This document shows, in pieces, positions 36,108 to 44,419 of a DNA stretch of 64,000 nucleotides. The notes below the pieces were generated by a model, which had not been told where the DNA came from, made no database searches, and saw nothing but the letters and a program-made list of their open reading frames with translations. A program made the translations under genes and the position numbers. Positions within the stretch are counted from its first letter, which is position 1; the number at the start of each line of letters is the position of its first letter. Where the stretch lies: positions 1-64,000 of the forward strand of contig CAIOKE010000363.1 of the NCBI GenBank assembly GCA_903858815.1, written 5' to 3'. The DNA is from an uncultured Planctomycetaceae bacterium. GTDB lineage: Bacteria; Planctomycetota; Planctomycetia; Planctomycetales; Planctomycetaceae.

Positions 36108-36896
36108 ATGCACAGGCGAAAGATGGCGATGATGGAATGTGATGCTGCAGGTATGCCGACTCGCCCCCGACGGCGAACCACAGGACTGCGTCAGGCGGTG
36201 CGTGGTTTGCTGCTTGCGGGTGTGTGTCTTGCCGTCGGATGCACATCGACTGGCTCCCTTTTCAAAAGTCCTGTGTCGGTTATCCGGGATCCCGGTCAAC
36301 TGATCGGTCGCTCCTCCTTTGAACGTGACGTCGTGAAGGTCGTGGCACTCTGGGAGTCGGCCCACGGCAAGGGTGTCGATGGAAAGAACTGCCGTGGTTT
36401 TGCCGGGCAGGTACTGTTCTTCGGTCCCCAGGTGGAAACCGCTGTGCGGGTGCATGGAACAGTTCGCATCACGCTGTATGACCAGTATGATCCGGAGGCG
36501 GAAGAGGAACCGGAGCCGCTGCATACATTCGAGTTCACTCCGGAAGCCTGGGATGTGCATCGTGGCGAAGGAACGCTGGGACATTCCTACAGCGTATTCA
36601 TTCCGTACGTGAACAGGCATCGCAATCAGGTCAACTGTGCCCTGCGTGTGGATCTGGTACAGGCTGACGGACGAGTTGTCTCGTCGCGAGACACGGAAAT
36701 TCTGCTGCCAGGGCGTGACACAAAAAATGTCGCTGCAGCCCGCACAAGGGGCTTTATCCAGGAGCGTCGGATACCGGATGTTGAAGCAGCCGGGGATGCC
36801 GTTGCAACGGCCCCTGAAGATGGTGCACAGACACCACTGCCCGTCGCTGAAAAGTCGTCGCTGAAAGCCGTGACGATCCCACTGCCCCGACGCTGA
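36108..36896 (+). CDS. Putative lipoprotein partner of the secretin
   Basis: 262 aa. A basic N-terminus and hydrophobic stretch end in a lipobox (LAVGC, Cys about residue 45), so it is probably lipid-anchored. The mature part has a beta-rich conserved-looking segment ('GFAGQVLFFGPQVETAVRVHGTVRITLYDQYDP ... YSVFIPYVNRHRNQVNCALRVDLVQADGR'). It starts 9 bases after the secretin stop, so the two are one transcript. Secretins often need a small lipoprotein pilotin; this protein is larger than most pilotins, so a pilotin or ring-accessory role is inference. A later in-frame start is possible. Confidence 0.78.
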   Translation: MHRRKMAMMECDAAGMPTRPRRRTTGLRQAVRGLLLAGVCLAVGCTSTGSLFKSPVSVIRDPGQLIGRSSFERDVVKVVALWESAHGKGVDGKNCRGFAGQVLFFGPQVETAVRVHGTVRITLYDQYDPEAEEEPEPLHTFEFTPEAWDVHRGEGTLGHSYSVFIPYVNRHRNQVNCALRVDLVQADGRVVSSRDTEILLPGRDTKNVAAARTRGFIQERRIPDVEAAGDAVATAPEDGAQTPLPVAEKSSLKAVTIPLPRR

Positions 36897-36921
36897 CTGC
36901 ACAGCACACGCAGCCCACAGG

Positions 36922-36942
36922 CCGCCGCGCAGCGCGCGGCGG
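36922..36942. repeat. GC-rich perfect palindrome
   Basis: CCGCCGCGC and GCGCGGCGG flank AGC, giving a 9-bp perfect stem 26 bases after the lipoprotein stop codon. There is no T-run after it, so it is either a terminator-like transcript end or part of the neighbouring repeat element. Confidence 0.7.
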
Positions 36943-36982
36943 GAGACTCACCGTTCCTGGTTGCTGTTGTCGCGTCCTCTTT

Positions 36983-37061
36983 GGAAGGGCGAAGCTCCGG
37001 CTGAGCCGTGCAGCCTGTCAGGGCGCTGGGGATTTCGGCTCGGCGGGAGCCTCGCCCTCCC
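36983..37061. repeat. REP-like imperfect inverted repeat ('GEAPAEP' element)
   Basis: Two arms of about 25 bases, GGAAGGGCGAAGCTCCGG... and ...GGCGGGAGCCTCGCCCTCCC, are inverted copies (about 21 of 25 match) around a roughly 29-base centre. Read in one frame the arms give GEAPAEP and GGSLALP, peptide strings I recall from many spurious planctomycete ORFs. This points to a dispersed extragenic palindrome. Only one copy is in this window. The ORF at 36961-37404 is built over it and is rejected as a gene. Confidence 0.7.
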
Positions 37062-37483
37062 GAGTTTGCGGGAGTCTTGCCGTTACAAGGGGTGGTGTGG
37101 CCCTGAAACACCGGGCACCAGTTCTGTGACATTCTTTCAGAGAGTCCCCGTTGGCTGCCACCGCGGGCTCGCCTTTGGATGCTTTGGCCATTGGTTCTTT
37201 TCGCGGCCCTCGCGATTCAAAAACTTCCGGACATCGCGTCCATCATTCTCCGCTGTGCTCGCTGTTTGCCGCTCGAAAACTGGGCTTTCCTCAATTCCCC
37301 CCAGCGCTGTATGCTTCCGTCAGCGCTTCGGCAGAATTTGCCGGTCGGGTCCTGAATCCGTCCGATTCTGCCGGAACGGTACACCGATTGCACTGCAGAA
37401 CTGACCCACAGGCAAAGCAACTTCAGCAAGCCGGAAACCCACAAAAAAAGGGATGTTTTTCGGGGTTTTCGTGACTGTTGTTT
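37062..37483. other. Rest of a non-coding region upstream of the thioredoxin-protease gene
   Basis: About 420 bases with no credible gene. The short ORFs in both directions have mixed composition, many Cys, Arg and Ser residues, and no ribosome binding site. Together with the palindromes before it this makes a gap of about 660 bases, the longest in the window. Confidence 0.5.
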
Positions 37484-37531
37484 GCAGTTTTTACAATCGT
37501 CGTGGGGCAGTTTTTGTAAGAGTTACAATCG
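37484..37531 (+). promoter_or_regulatory. Tandem repeat with two TACAAT boxes before the thioredoxin-protease gene
   Basis: GCAGTTTTT occurs at 37484 and again at 37507. TTACAATCG occurs at 37491 and again at 37523. TACAAT is one base from the -10 consensus, so this may be a duplicated promoter or an operator overlapping it, 25-70 bases before the start codon. No matching -35 stands out. Confidence 0.4.
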
Positions 37532-37555
37532 AAAACTCAGGCATGGAAGCCACCT

Positions 37556-39130
37556 ATGAAAACTCTGTTGCTGTTTCTGGCCCTGTTTTCAGCCACAGCC
37601 TGTGCTGATGAGCCGACGCCTGAAGTTGAGCTGCTGGACTTCACGGCCAGCTACTGCAAACCCTGCCAGCAGATGCTGCCGATCCTGAAACGGATGCAGT
37701 CGGACGGATTTCCTGTTCGCCAGGTGGACATCACGGAGAATCCGGAACTGGCAAGACAGTACCGCGTCGAGGCCGTGCCTTCCATGATTCTGCTGATTCG
37801 TGGCAGGGAAACAAAGCGGTTCGTCGGGCTGACCGAGGAATCGTTGTTGCGGCGATCTCTGAACGATGCGGCGCGTCAGGTGGATAAAGAAAATCGCGCT
37901 GCCGAAGCCCAGCGTGCGGCGACTGTTGAGCCTGCCGCACCAGCTCCGGAAGTCGCTGAAAAATCTTCCGGCAGGTCGCTCGGTGATCTGTTCGGGAAGA
38001 TGTTTCCACGTTGGGGGCGAGCAGCACATGAGCCGATTATTCGCGGGCAGTCGCCCGAGCTGCCCGGCGATCGCAGGGGGCAGGAGCTGGCGGCTGTCGC
38101 GACAGTTCGAGTGACTGTGGAAGGTACTACAGCTGATGAAGGTCTCAAGGTTCGCGAAACAGGCACGGGCACCATTATTCACAGTGCGGCCGGGGAATCT
38201 GTGATCCTGACCTGCTCACACTTCTTCCAGGGACTCGACGTGAAAAGCACTCGGACTACTGTGGAGGCCTTCACCGGGGGTGAGGCACAGCAGTTTCCGG
38301 CACAGGTCATCATGGGCAATCATCGACTGGATCTGGCGATTCTGAAGATTCAGCCGGGCAGAATTCTGCCGGCCATCAGTCTGGCTGAGGAAGTTCCGGA
38401 ACTGACTGCTGGCGAAGAGCTGGTCAGCTTTGGGTGTGATGCAGGTGCCGAACCATCAAAGCTCAGCGTGACGCTGGTGGATCAGGATCGCTACGACGGT
38501 CCAGGCAATCTGATTTGTTCGAAAGCCCCGGCCAGCGGACGGTCGGGCGGTGGGCTTTACACGGCAGCCGGGCAGTTGGTCGGAATCTGCAGTTGTGCCA
38601 ATCGAAATCTGGCCGAAGGGTTGTATATGTCCCGCGGGGCAGTGGCCGAGCTGCTGAGCAACGAACGGCTGAGCTGGCTGCGGGAACTGATTGAGACAAC
38701 CGGGACGGCGAAGCAGACACCCACGGCTGACGAGGGGCTGGCAGAAACTGACAAAGTCGCTGCGGATACGGCATTCAGTGATCTGCTGGAAGAGCCCTTT
38801 CGTGAGCAGCCGGAAGTGGCTGACGAGACTCTGGCAGGATCGGAATCGGAAACTGAGGGCTTTCCGGAGATCGCCGGGCCCGGTACTGCTGAGACGGCAC
38901 CGGGGCTTGCAGCGGGCGGGCCTGAAGTGACCGTGATCATTGACGACCGGCAGCCGGGAACGCAGAAGAAAGTAATCGTGATTCCGAGGGCATCGCCGTG
39001 GCTGATGGAAATGCTGACGGGTGACAAGGCGGAAGTGAATGCCCCGGCGGCTCCAGCGGTTCGTCGCTCTGCTGCCAAAAAACCGACTCCTGACGCATCG
39101 GCGGCGGCCGAAGCACGGTATCCGCAGTAA
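37556..39130 (+). CDS. Exported thioredoxin domain fused to a trypsin-like serine protease domain
   Basis: 524 aa. Signal peptide at residues 1-17. Thioredoxin domain about 22-110 with active site CKPC (34-37) and cis-Pro at 75 (VEAVPSM). A linker of about 60 residues follows. The second domain (about 180-370) has a complete trypsin-type triad: His222 in TCSHFF, Asp259 in RLDLAIL, Ser330 in ASGRSGGGLY. The C-terminal ~140 residues are acidic, Ala/Thr/Glu-rich and probably disordered, ending basic. A redox domain joined to a protease suggests a periplasmic quality-control or redox-gated protease; that is inference. A tRNA gene follows. Confidence 0.88.
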   Translation: MKTLLLFLALFSATACADEPTPEVELLDFTASYCKPCQQMLPILKRMQSDGFPVRQVDITENPELARQYRVEAVPSMILLIRGRETKRFVGLTEESLLRRSLNDAARQVDKENRAAEAQRAATVEPAAPAPEVAEKSSGRSLGDLFGKMFPRWGRAAHEPIIRGQSPELPGDRRGQELAAVATVRVTVEGTTADEGLKVRETGTGTIIHSAAGESVILTCSHFFQGLDVKSTRTTVEAFTGGEAQQFPAQVIMGNHRLDLAILKIQPGRILPAISLAEEVPELTAGEELVSFGCDAGAEPSKLSVTLVDQDRYDGPGNLICSKAPASGRSGGGLYTAAGQLVGICSCANRNLAEGLYMSRGAVAELLSNERLSWLRELIETTGTAKQTPTADEGLAETDKVAADTAFSDLLEEPFREQPEVADETLAGSESETEGFPEIAGPGTAETAPGLAAGGPEVTVIIDDRQPGTQKKVIVIPRASPWLMEMLTGDKAEVNAPAAPAVRRSAAKKPTPDASAAAEARYPQ

Positions 39131-39251
39131 GCTGTCGGTGGGGCAGTTGTCGGCTGCATAATCCTCAGAATCGATTTAAAAGGCCGTGTTCAGCCTGAAC
39201 TCGCAGGGGCCTGACGATTTTTCGGAACTGGAACCACGAAAAACTCTGTAC

Positions 39252-39279
39252 TTGTTTCCGCGGGAATTCCGAGTATACT
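39252..39279 (+). promoter_or_regulatory. Promoter of tRNA-Ser
   Basis: TTGTTT at 39252 and TATACT at 39274 are 16 bases apart. The expected start site falls 6-13 bases later, just before the mature tRNA 5' end at 39299. Position and -10 fit well; the -35 is weak. Confidence 0.55.
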
Positions 39280-39298
39280 GAGCCGACCGAAAACGGAT

Positions 39299-39387
39299 GG
39301 AGAGATGGCAGAGTGGCCGAATGCGCATCATTGCTAATGATGTGACTCCAGAAATGGGGTCCGAGGGTTCGAATCCCTCTCTCTCCG
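39299..39387 (+). tRNA. tRNA-Ser(GCU)
   Basis: 89 bases. The acceptor arm GGAGAGA pairs with TCTCTCC, with G as discriminator. The anticodon loop is TTGCTAA with anticodon GCT at 39333-39335, which reads AGC and AGU codons. A long variable arm (ACTCC/GGGGT) marks a class II serine tRNA. The T-arm is GAGGGTTCGAATCCCTC. CCA is not encoded. A promoter-like pair lies just upstream and an intrinsic terminator 65 bases downstream. Confidence 0.96.
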
Positions 39388-39452
39388 TATAATTTGCTGG
39401 CTGGGTGACTACCGTTCATCTGGTGCTCTGCAGATTCAGATTGCTTACCTCA

Positions 39453-39479
39453 GCCCGCAGCCACTGCGGGCTTTTTTTT
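39453..39479 (+). terminator. Intrinsic terminator downstream of tRNA-Ser
   Basis: An 8-bp perfect stem GCCCGCAG/CTGCGGGC with a CCA loop is followed by eight T residues. It ends the tRNA transcript and insulates bioF, which starts 30 bases later. Confidence 0.92.
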
Positions 39480-39509
39480 GGTCTGGCCGATTCCACTGCA
39501 GTGTAAGTG

Positions 39510-40775
39510 ATGTCACCGTCTGAATCAGAAGATTCCGCGATCGTTCCGTTTTCAAGTCGCCTGCAGGCGCGACTTGAAGCGCTGTCTCTGCAGGGACAAC
39601 GCCGCGAAAAATCCGTGTTGCAGCGAACATCCGCGGTCCACTGTCAGGATGGGACGCAGGAACTGATCAGTTTCGCCACCAACGACTACCTTGGTCTTTC
39701 CTGTGACCAGCAGGTTCGGCAGGCGTTTGCCGAGGCAGCCGGCTGGCAGGCCGGCGCTGGTGCCAGCCCACTGGTCGCAGGACGCAGTGCAGTTCACGGG
39801 CAGCTTGAGCGGCACCTGGCCAGGCTGGAAGGCACTGCTGATGCCGTGCTGTTCGCCTCCGGGTACGCCGCTAACGTGGGCACACTGATGGCCCTTGCCG
39901 GACCTCGGGATCTGATCTTCTGTGACCGTGAGAACCATGCCAGTCTGGTCGATGGCTGTCGCGCATCACAGGCCCGCTTCTGTGTCTATGACCGGCAGCA
40001 GCCGGAACGACTCGAACGCAGCTTGTCACGTCGCAGGCAGGATTATGAACAGGTCTTTCTGGTCACGGACACTGTGTTCAGCATGGATGGATCGCTGGCC
40101 GATCTGCCGCTGCTGTCCGGACTTGCTCAGACATGGCATGCAGAACTGGTGGTGGACGAAGCGCATGCAACGGGTGTCTTCGGCGCAGCAGGGCAGGGTG
40201 TGTGTGAACTGCAGGGTGTGAAACAGCACGTGTCAGTGCGACTGGGAACACTCAGCAAGGCCGTGGGATGTCTCGGAGGTTTTGCGGCCGGCAGTCAGCC
40301 AACGTGCGACTGGCTGTGGAATTCCGCCCGCAGTCAGTTCTTTTCGACGGCACTGCCACCAGCGGTCTGTGCTGCGGCGTTACAGGCCCTGCAGATTCTG
40401 ACGTCAGATACGGAACGCCGGCAGCGATTGCAGCAGCGAGCTCGGCTGATGCGGCAGCGCCTGCAGGAGGCTGGTCTGCAGCTGGCCGGGTTCAGTGGAG
40501 CTGCTGCTGATCAGCAGCGTTTGAACCGCGACGACAGTCCGATTGTGGGAGTCCTGCTGGGTTCTGAACAGGCCGCAGTCAATGCCTCAGCAAAGCTGCG
40601 CGACGCCGGCTTTCTGATCCCCGCAATTCGCCCGCCAACAGTACCCGCAGGAACTTCAAGACTGCGGATTTCTGTCTGCAGCCAGCATTCACAGCAGCAG
40701 ATTGAAGACGCCGCGGCCGCTGTCGTGGCAGTGACGCGACAATCATCGGCTGCTCGCACACGGCCTACTGAATGA
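39510..40775 (+). CDS. bioF: 8-amino-7-oxononanoate synthase-like PLP enzyme
   Basis: 421 aa from the ATG at 39510. Alpha-oxoamine synthase family: '[21 protein letters not shown]', '[16 protein letters not shown]', '[16 protein letters not shown]', '[13 protein letters not shown]' and the PLP lysine in GTLSKAVG. This best fits BioF, which joins pimeloyl-ACP and alanine in biotin synthesis; glycine C-acetyltransferase and serine palmitoyltransferase are relatives. No other bio gene is present. The start is close to the terminator at 39453-39479, so the promoter must overlap it or lie in the 30 bases between. The 3' end overlaps the convergent hydrolase gene by 11 bases. Confidence 0.87.
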   Translation: MSPSESEDSAIVPFSSRLQARLEALSLQGQRREKSVLQRTSAVHCQDGTQELISFATNDYLGLSCDQQVRQAFAEAAGWQAGAGASPLVAGRSAVHGQLERHLARLEGTADAVLFASGYAANVGTLMALAGPRDLIFCDRENHASLVDGCRASQARFCVYDRQQPERLERSLSRRRQDYEQVFLVTDTVFSMDGSLADLPLLSGLAQTWHAELVVDEAHATGVFGAAGQGVCELQGVKQHVSVRLGTLSKAVGCLGGFAAGSQPTCDWLWNSARSQFFSTALPPAVCAAALQALQILTSDTERRQRLQQRARLMRQRLQEAGLQLAGFSGAAADQQRLNRDDSPIVGVLLGSEQAAVNASAKLRDAGFLIPAIRPPTVPAGTSRLRISVCSQHSQQQIEDAAAAVVAVTRQSSAARTRPTE

Positions 40776-42165
40776 CAAAGCTCTGACCATACTTCGGAAT
40801 CACCGGCAGTTCGTCACTGCAGTCGGTGGCCAGATCGGCCAGTGCCTGAGCCGCCGCCGATTCACCGTGCACGATGTACGTTTCGCCGGTACCACCACGC
40901 TTCTGCAGTTCCCCAAACCACCAGCGGAAATCATCCGCATCCGCGTGCGCAGACAGACCATTCACGACTTCAATGCGCGCTCGAACCGGAATTCGTCTGC
41001 CGAAAATACTGACTTCCGGACGAAGCTCCACCAGTCGACGACCCAGTGTGTGCTCAGCCTGAAAACCAATGATCATGACAGTGTTGCGCTCGTCATCGAG
41101 GGAGTGTTTCAGGTGATGCACCACTCGGCCGTTTTCACACATGCCCCCGGCTGCGATGATCACCAGCGGACCCGAGGTGCGGTTCAGGGCCATACTCTCG
41201 TCCTGCGACCGCACATACGTCAGCCCGGGAAAACTGAAGACATCATCATCCTGCTGCAGGGATCGCTGAACGTCACTGTCCATGTCATCCGTGTGATGTC
41301 GATGGACGTCGGTCAGGCGAGTTGCCAGCGGACTGTCGATGAAGACCGGCACGCGACAGAGTGAATTGCGATTCTGCAGCTCATTCAGCAGGTAAGCCAG
41401 CATCTGAGTTCGTCCCAGACTGAAGGCCGGAATAACCACGCGACCGCCAACCTCCGCCGCCCGACAGATGATCCGCTGAAGTTCGTCACTGACGTTGGCG
41501 GTATCGGGATGCTGACGATTGGCGTATGTGGATTCGCAGATCAGCACGTCACAACGCTCTACCGTCTCAGGATCCATCAGCAACGGCTGCTGACGTCGGC
41601 CCAGATCGCCCGTGAAGACCACTCGCCGGACCTCGCCCGCATCCTGCAGCTCCAGTTCGCTGATGGCAGCCCCCAGCACATGCCCGGCATGCAGAAATCG
41701 CAGCCGGACGCCAGGCGCTATCTGCTGCCACTCATGCATCGCCTGAGGTTCAAACAATTTGGCGGCATGGCGAGCATCGTCTTCCGTGTACAGTGGACCC
41801 GGTATGTGATCACGCTGACGATATCGCTTCCGCTGCTCATAGGCTGCGTCCTCCTCCTGAATGCGAGCACTGTCGCGAAGCATGATGGCGGCAATGTCCG
41901 CGGTCGGTGCTGTGCAGCAGATCGGTCCACGAAAACCGGCTTTCCAGAGTCCTGGCAGATTGCCACAGTGATCAATGTGAGCATGCGACAGAACGACCGC
42001 ATCCAGATTTCGCGGCTGGCAGCGGAAAGTCTCGTTGCGAGGCCGGCAATCCTCCTCCCGACCCTGGAACAACCCGCAGTCAAGCAGGATGCGAGCTTCG
42101 GTGGTTTCCAGCAGATGCTGGCTGCCGGTCACTTCACCGGCAGCTCCAAGGAATGTCAGTTTCAT
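40765..42165 (-). CDS. Beta-CASP metallo-beta-lactamase fold ribonuclease-like hydrolase
   Basis: 466 aa from the ATG at 42165 (MKLTFLGAAGEVTGS); the ORF track starts 19 codons upstream. The zinc motif HAHIDH is at 61-66, and 'FLHAGHVLGAAISEL' and 'VVFTGDLGR' supply further metal ligands. The beta-CASP part includes 'VVIPAFSLGRTQMLAYLL' and the C-terminal 'LSAHADADDFRWWF' and 'YIVHGE'. This architecture is that of YSH1/CPSF-73-like and bacterial RNA-processing exonucleases, so it probably acts on RNA in the cytoplasm. Convergent with bioF. Confidence 0.9.
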   Translation of the reverse strand: MKLTFLGAAGEVTGSQHLLETTEARILLDCGLFQGREEDCRPRNETFRCQPRNLDAVVLSHAHIDHCGNLPGLWKAGFRGPICCTAPTADIAAIMLRDSARIQEEDAAYEQRKRYRQRDHIPGPLYTEDDARHAAKLFEPQAMHEWQQIAPGVRLRFLHAGHVLGAAISELELQDAGEVRRVVFTGDLGRRQQPLLMDPETVERCDVLICESTYANRQHPDTANVSDELQRIICRAAEVGGRVVIPAFSLGRTQMLAYLLNELQNRNSLCRVPVFIDSPLATRLTDVHRHHTDDMDSDVQRSLQQDDDVFSFPGLTYVRSQDESMALNRTSGPLVIIAAGGMCENGRVVHHLKHSLDDERNTVMIIGFQAEHTLGRRLVELRPEVSIFGRRIPVRARIEVVNGLSAHADADDFRWWFGELQKRGGTGETYIVHGESAAAQALADLATDCSDELPVIPKYGQSFVIQ

Positions 42166-42617
42166 GTTTCCGGTCTCGGTTGCGTGGGTGGCGGCCAACC
42201 CCAGCGATGCAGGATGCTCCATTCGAGCATGTACATGCGATCAGTTTAAGGGGGTTCGGCAGGAGATACATTCAGATTTGGGCGAACATTTTCCGGAGTG
42301 CGTGCGTAAAGCGTGTTTTGATCGCACTTGAAGCCGTTTGCGTGGGTGCCTTTCGGGGTATCTTGCGGTATTTTCGGGCAGTTTTCCGTTCGGTATCTCG
42401 TCGGTATTTTCGCGTGTTCTGCTGGTTTCCCTGCGTCAGTAGCGGGGAAAAGTGGGATTTTTTGGCAAAATTCGGGTGGATTCTGGCGAAGATTTGTTCA
42501 ACGGCTGATGTATTTATGGTTAGTCTGGACGTTTTTGCTGTGCCGGTTTGTTGTGCAGCGGTTCAAAACCGGGGCTAAGACCTGGCAATTGCAGTTGTCG
42601 CCGTGTTTGGAGTTGTC
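42166..42617. other. Divergent intergenic region before the DUF1549/DUF1501/sigma block
   Basis: 452 bases between two divergent starts, with no credible gene. It is more T- and G-rich than its surroundings and contains the repeated GGTAT boxes listed separately. It should carry the promoters of the hydrolase and of the DUF1549 gene at 42618. Confidence 0.6.
42357..42412 (+). promoter_or_regulatory. Direct repeat of paired GGTAT boxes, candidate operator
   Basis: GGTATCTTGCGGTATTTTCG at 42357-42376 is repeated as a 21-base variant, GGTATCT-CGTC-GGTATTTTCG, at 42392-42412. Each copy has two GGTAT boxes 10-11 bases apart, one helical turn, all in one orientation. The arrangement suggests a regulator binding side by side, about 205-260 bases before the DUF1549 start codon and about 190-250 before the divergent hydrolase. 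Confidence 0.5.
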
Positions 42618-44378
42618 ATGAGATTCGCTGGTCTGAAATCAATTGATCTGCTGCACAGCATTGTAACCCGGGACGGTGTTCTCAGTGGTTGTGGGATTGT
42701 GGTTTCGGCGGTGCGGCGTGTTGTTTTGTCAGCGGTCGCGGTGATTCTGGTGGTTGCTCCGGGATCTCTGATTGCGGACGAGCCTGCAGACAAGGCAGCA
42801 AAGCCGTCGGCTTCCAGCAGTGAAGCAGCAGCGGCAGCGGGTGAGGTTTCTCTGGGCGAATTCATTGACCAGCAGATTCGTCAGGGCTGGGCTGACAACG
42901 AGATCGAGGCTTCCCCGCTGGCTGCTGACGAGGAGTGGGTTCGTCGTGTGTATCTGGATCTGGTGGGTCGGATTCCGACGTTGACAGAGGCTCGTGAGTT
43001 CATGAACGACAAGAATCCTCGCAAGCGAGCCATGCTTGTGGATGCTCTGCTTGAGCACGAGGACTACGTGCGGAACTTCACGACAATCTGGACGAACAAT
43101 TCGATCGGCCGGGGTGCTCCGCAGCGTGTCAGTCGCACGGGTATGGAAAAGTTCTACCGCGAGGCGTTTGCGAAGAACCGTCCATGGGATGAAATTGTGG
43201 TGGACATTCTGACGGCATCCGGCCACTACGAAGAGAACGGTGCGGTCAACTACATTCTGGCTCAGATGCAGATGCCGGACGACGCTGTTCAGCTCACTGC
43301 CATGACGACTCGACTGTTTCTTGGACTGCAGGTCCAGTGCACTCAGTGTCACAATCATCCTTTCAACAAGTGGCAGCAGGACCAGTTCTGGGAGTTCAAC
43401 AGCTTCTTCCGGCAGGTCGACAAGCGTGACCATCGCAAGCTGGACCCGAAGACGGGTCGTCAGGTGGACGACTATTCTGAAGTGGTTTGGAAAGAGTTCA
43501 CGGGTCCTGTGTACTACGAGAAGCGCAGTGGCATGATGCAGGTGGCATTCCCGCGTTTCCAGGGCCATGAAGTGGATCCTGGCGTTGGTGTTGATCGACG
43601 AGCTGAACTGGCGAAGCTGATCACGGAACCGGCGGGTGACGAGCCGGCACAGCTGGCCCAGGCGATGGTGAACCGCACATGGAGTCACTTCTTCGGCTAC
43701 GGGTTTACTCGACCTGTCGACGACATGGGTCCGCACAATCCGGCCAGCCACCCGGAATTGCTGAAACGACTGGCTCGCGAGTTTGTGGCAGCCAACTATG
43801 ACGTGAAGCAGTTGGTTCGCTGGATCGTTTCGACCGAAGCTTATCAGCTCAGCAGTCAGTACAGTGAGAAGAATCGGATCGATGATCCGGCGGCAGGTGA
43901 AATGCCGCTGTTCAGCCACATGTATCTGAAATCGATGCAGGCTGAGCAGCTCTATGATTCACTGATTGTCGCCAGCAATGCTCATCAGTCGGGTAACGGC
44001 AGCTGGAGTGCTCAGGAAGAGCAGCGCCGTCGCTGGATGCAGCAGTTTGTGGTGGCTTTTGACAATGACGAAAACGACGAGTCGACGACATTCAATGGCA
44101 CGATTCCTCAGGCGCTGATGATGATGAACAGCGAACTGATCGATAAGGCCTGCAGTGTTGAGCGGGGCAGCTTTCTGTTTGAGCAGATGAGCAGCCCCGG
44201 CGCAGAGACTCAGAAAATCAACGACCTGTATCTCGCCGCTCTCACTCGAAAACCAACTCGAGCTGAGATGACGAAGATGCAGAAGGCGCTGGCGCGTTAC
44301 GGTAACGCAAAGCTGAATGGATATCAGGACATGTTCTGGGCACTTTTGAATTCCAACGAGTTTATTTTTATCCACTGA
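42618..44378 (+). CDS. DUF1549/DUF1553 secreted cytochrome-like protein
   Basis: 586 aa from the ATG at 42618, with TTGGAG 6 bases upstream; the ORF track starts at a GTG 15 bases earlier. A hydrophobic export signal (about 30-50, '[19 protein letters not shown]') is followed by a short Ala/Ser linker, DUF1549 from about 80 ('[18 protein letters not shown]') with the haem motif CTQCHNHPF (C241), and DUF1553 to the end ('[15 protein letters not shown]'). Codon choice favours C-ending codons such as AAC, TTC, GAC and ATC, unlike the 2.7-9.8 kb relatives, suggesting high expression. It pairs with the DUF1501 gene 41 bases on and is a close paralogue of the ectodomain encoded at 46394-48559. Confidence 0.94.
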   Translation: MRFAGLKSIDLLHSIVTRDGVLSGCGIVVSAVRRVVLSAVAVILVVAPGSLIADEPADKAAKPSASSSEAAAAAGEVSLGEFIDQQIRQGWADNEIEASPLAADEEWVRRVYLDLVGRIPTLTEAREFMNDKNPRKRAMLVDALLEHEDYVRNFTTIWTNNSIGRGAPQRVSRTGMEKFYREAFAKNRPWDEIVVDILTASGHYEENGAVNYILAQMQMPDDAVQLTAMTTRLFLGLQVQCTQCHNHPFNKWQQDQFWEFNSFFRQVDKRDHRKLDPKTGRQVDDYSEVVWKEFTGPVYYEKRSGMMQVAFPRFQGHEVDPGVGVDRRAELAKLITEPAGDEPAQLAQAMVNRTWSHFFGYGFTRPVDDMGPHNPASHPELLKRLAREFVAANYDVKQLVRWIVSTEAYQLSSQYSEKNRIDDPAAGEMPLFSHMYLKSMQAEQLYDSLIVASNAHQSGNGSWSAQEEQRRRWMQQFVVAFDNDENDESTTFNGTIPQALMMMNSELIDKACSVERGSFLFEQMSSPGAETQKINDLYLAALTRKPTRAEMTKMQKALARYGNAKLNGYQDMFWALLNSNEFIFIH

Positions 44379-44419
44379 AACAGTTTTTTAACCTTCCGGG
44401 ATCAGCAAGAGGTGTATTG

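Noticed and set aside
36961-37404. 147-aa ORF in the gap after the lipoprotein gene
   Set aside because: It runs over the inverted repeat and its GEAPAEP and GGSLALP strings come from that element; no ribosome binding site and no family features.
39299-39387. tRNA gene as a possible integration site
   Set aside because: No integrase, no repeated tRNA 3' end and no foreign gene cargo nearby.
41509-42578. ORFs of 246 and 223 aa crossing the hydrolase gene and the gap beyond
   Set aside because: Antisense to the beta-CASP gene; the part in the gap has a Cys/Phe/Arg-rich composition typical of non-coding DNA.
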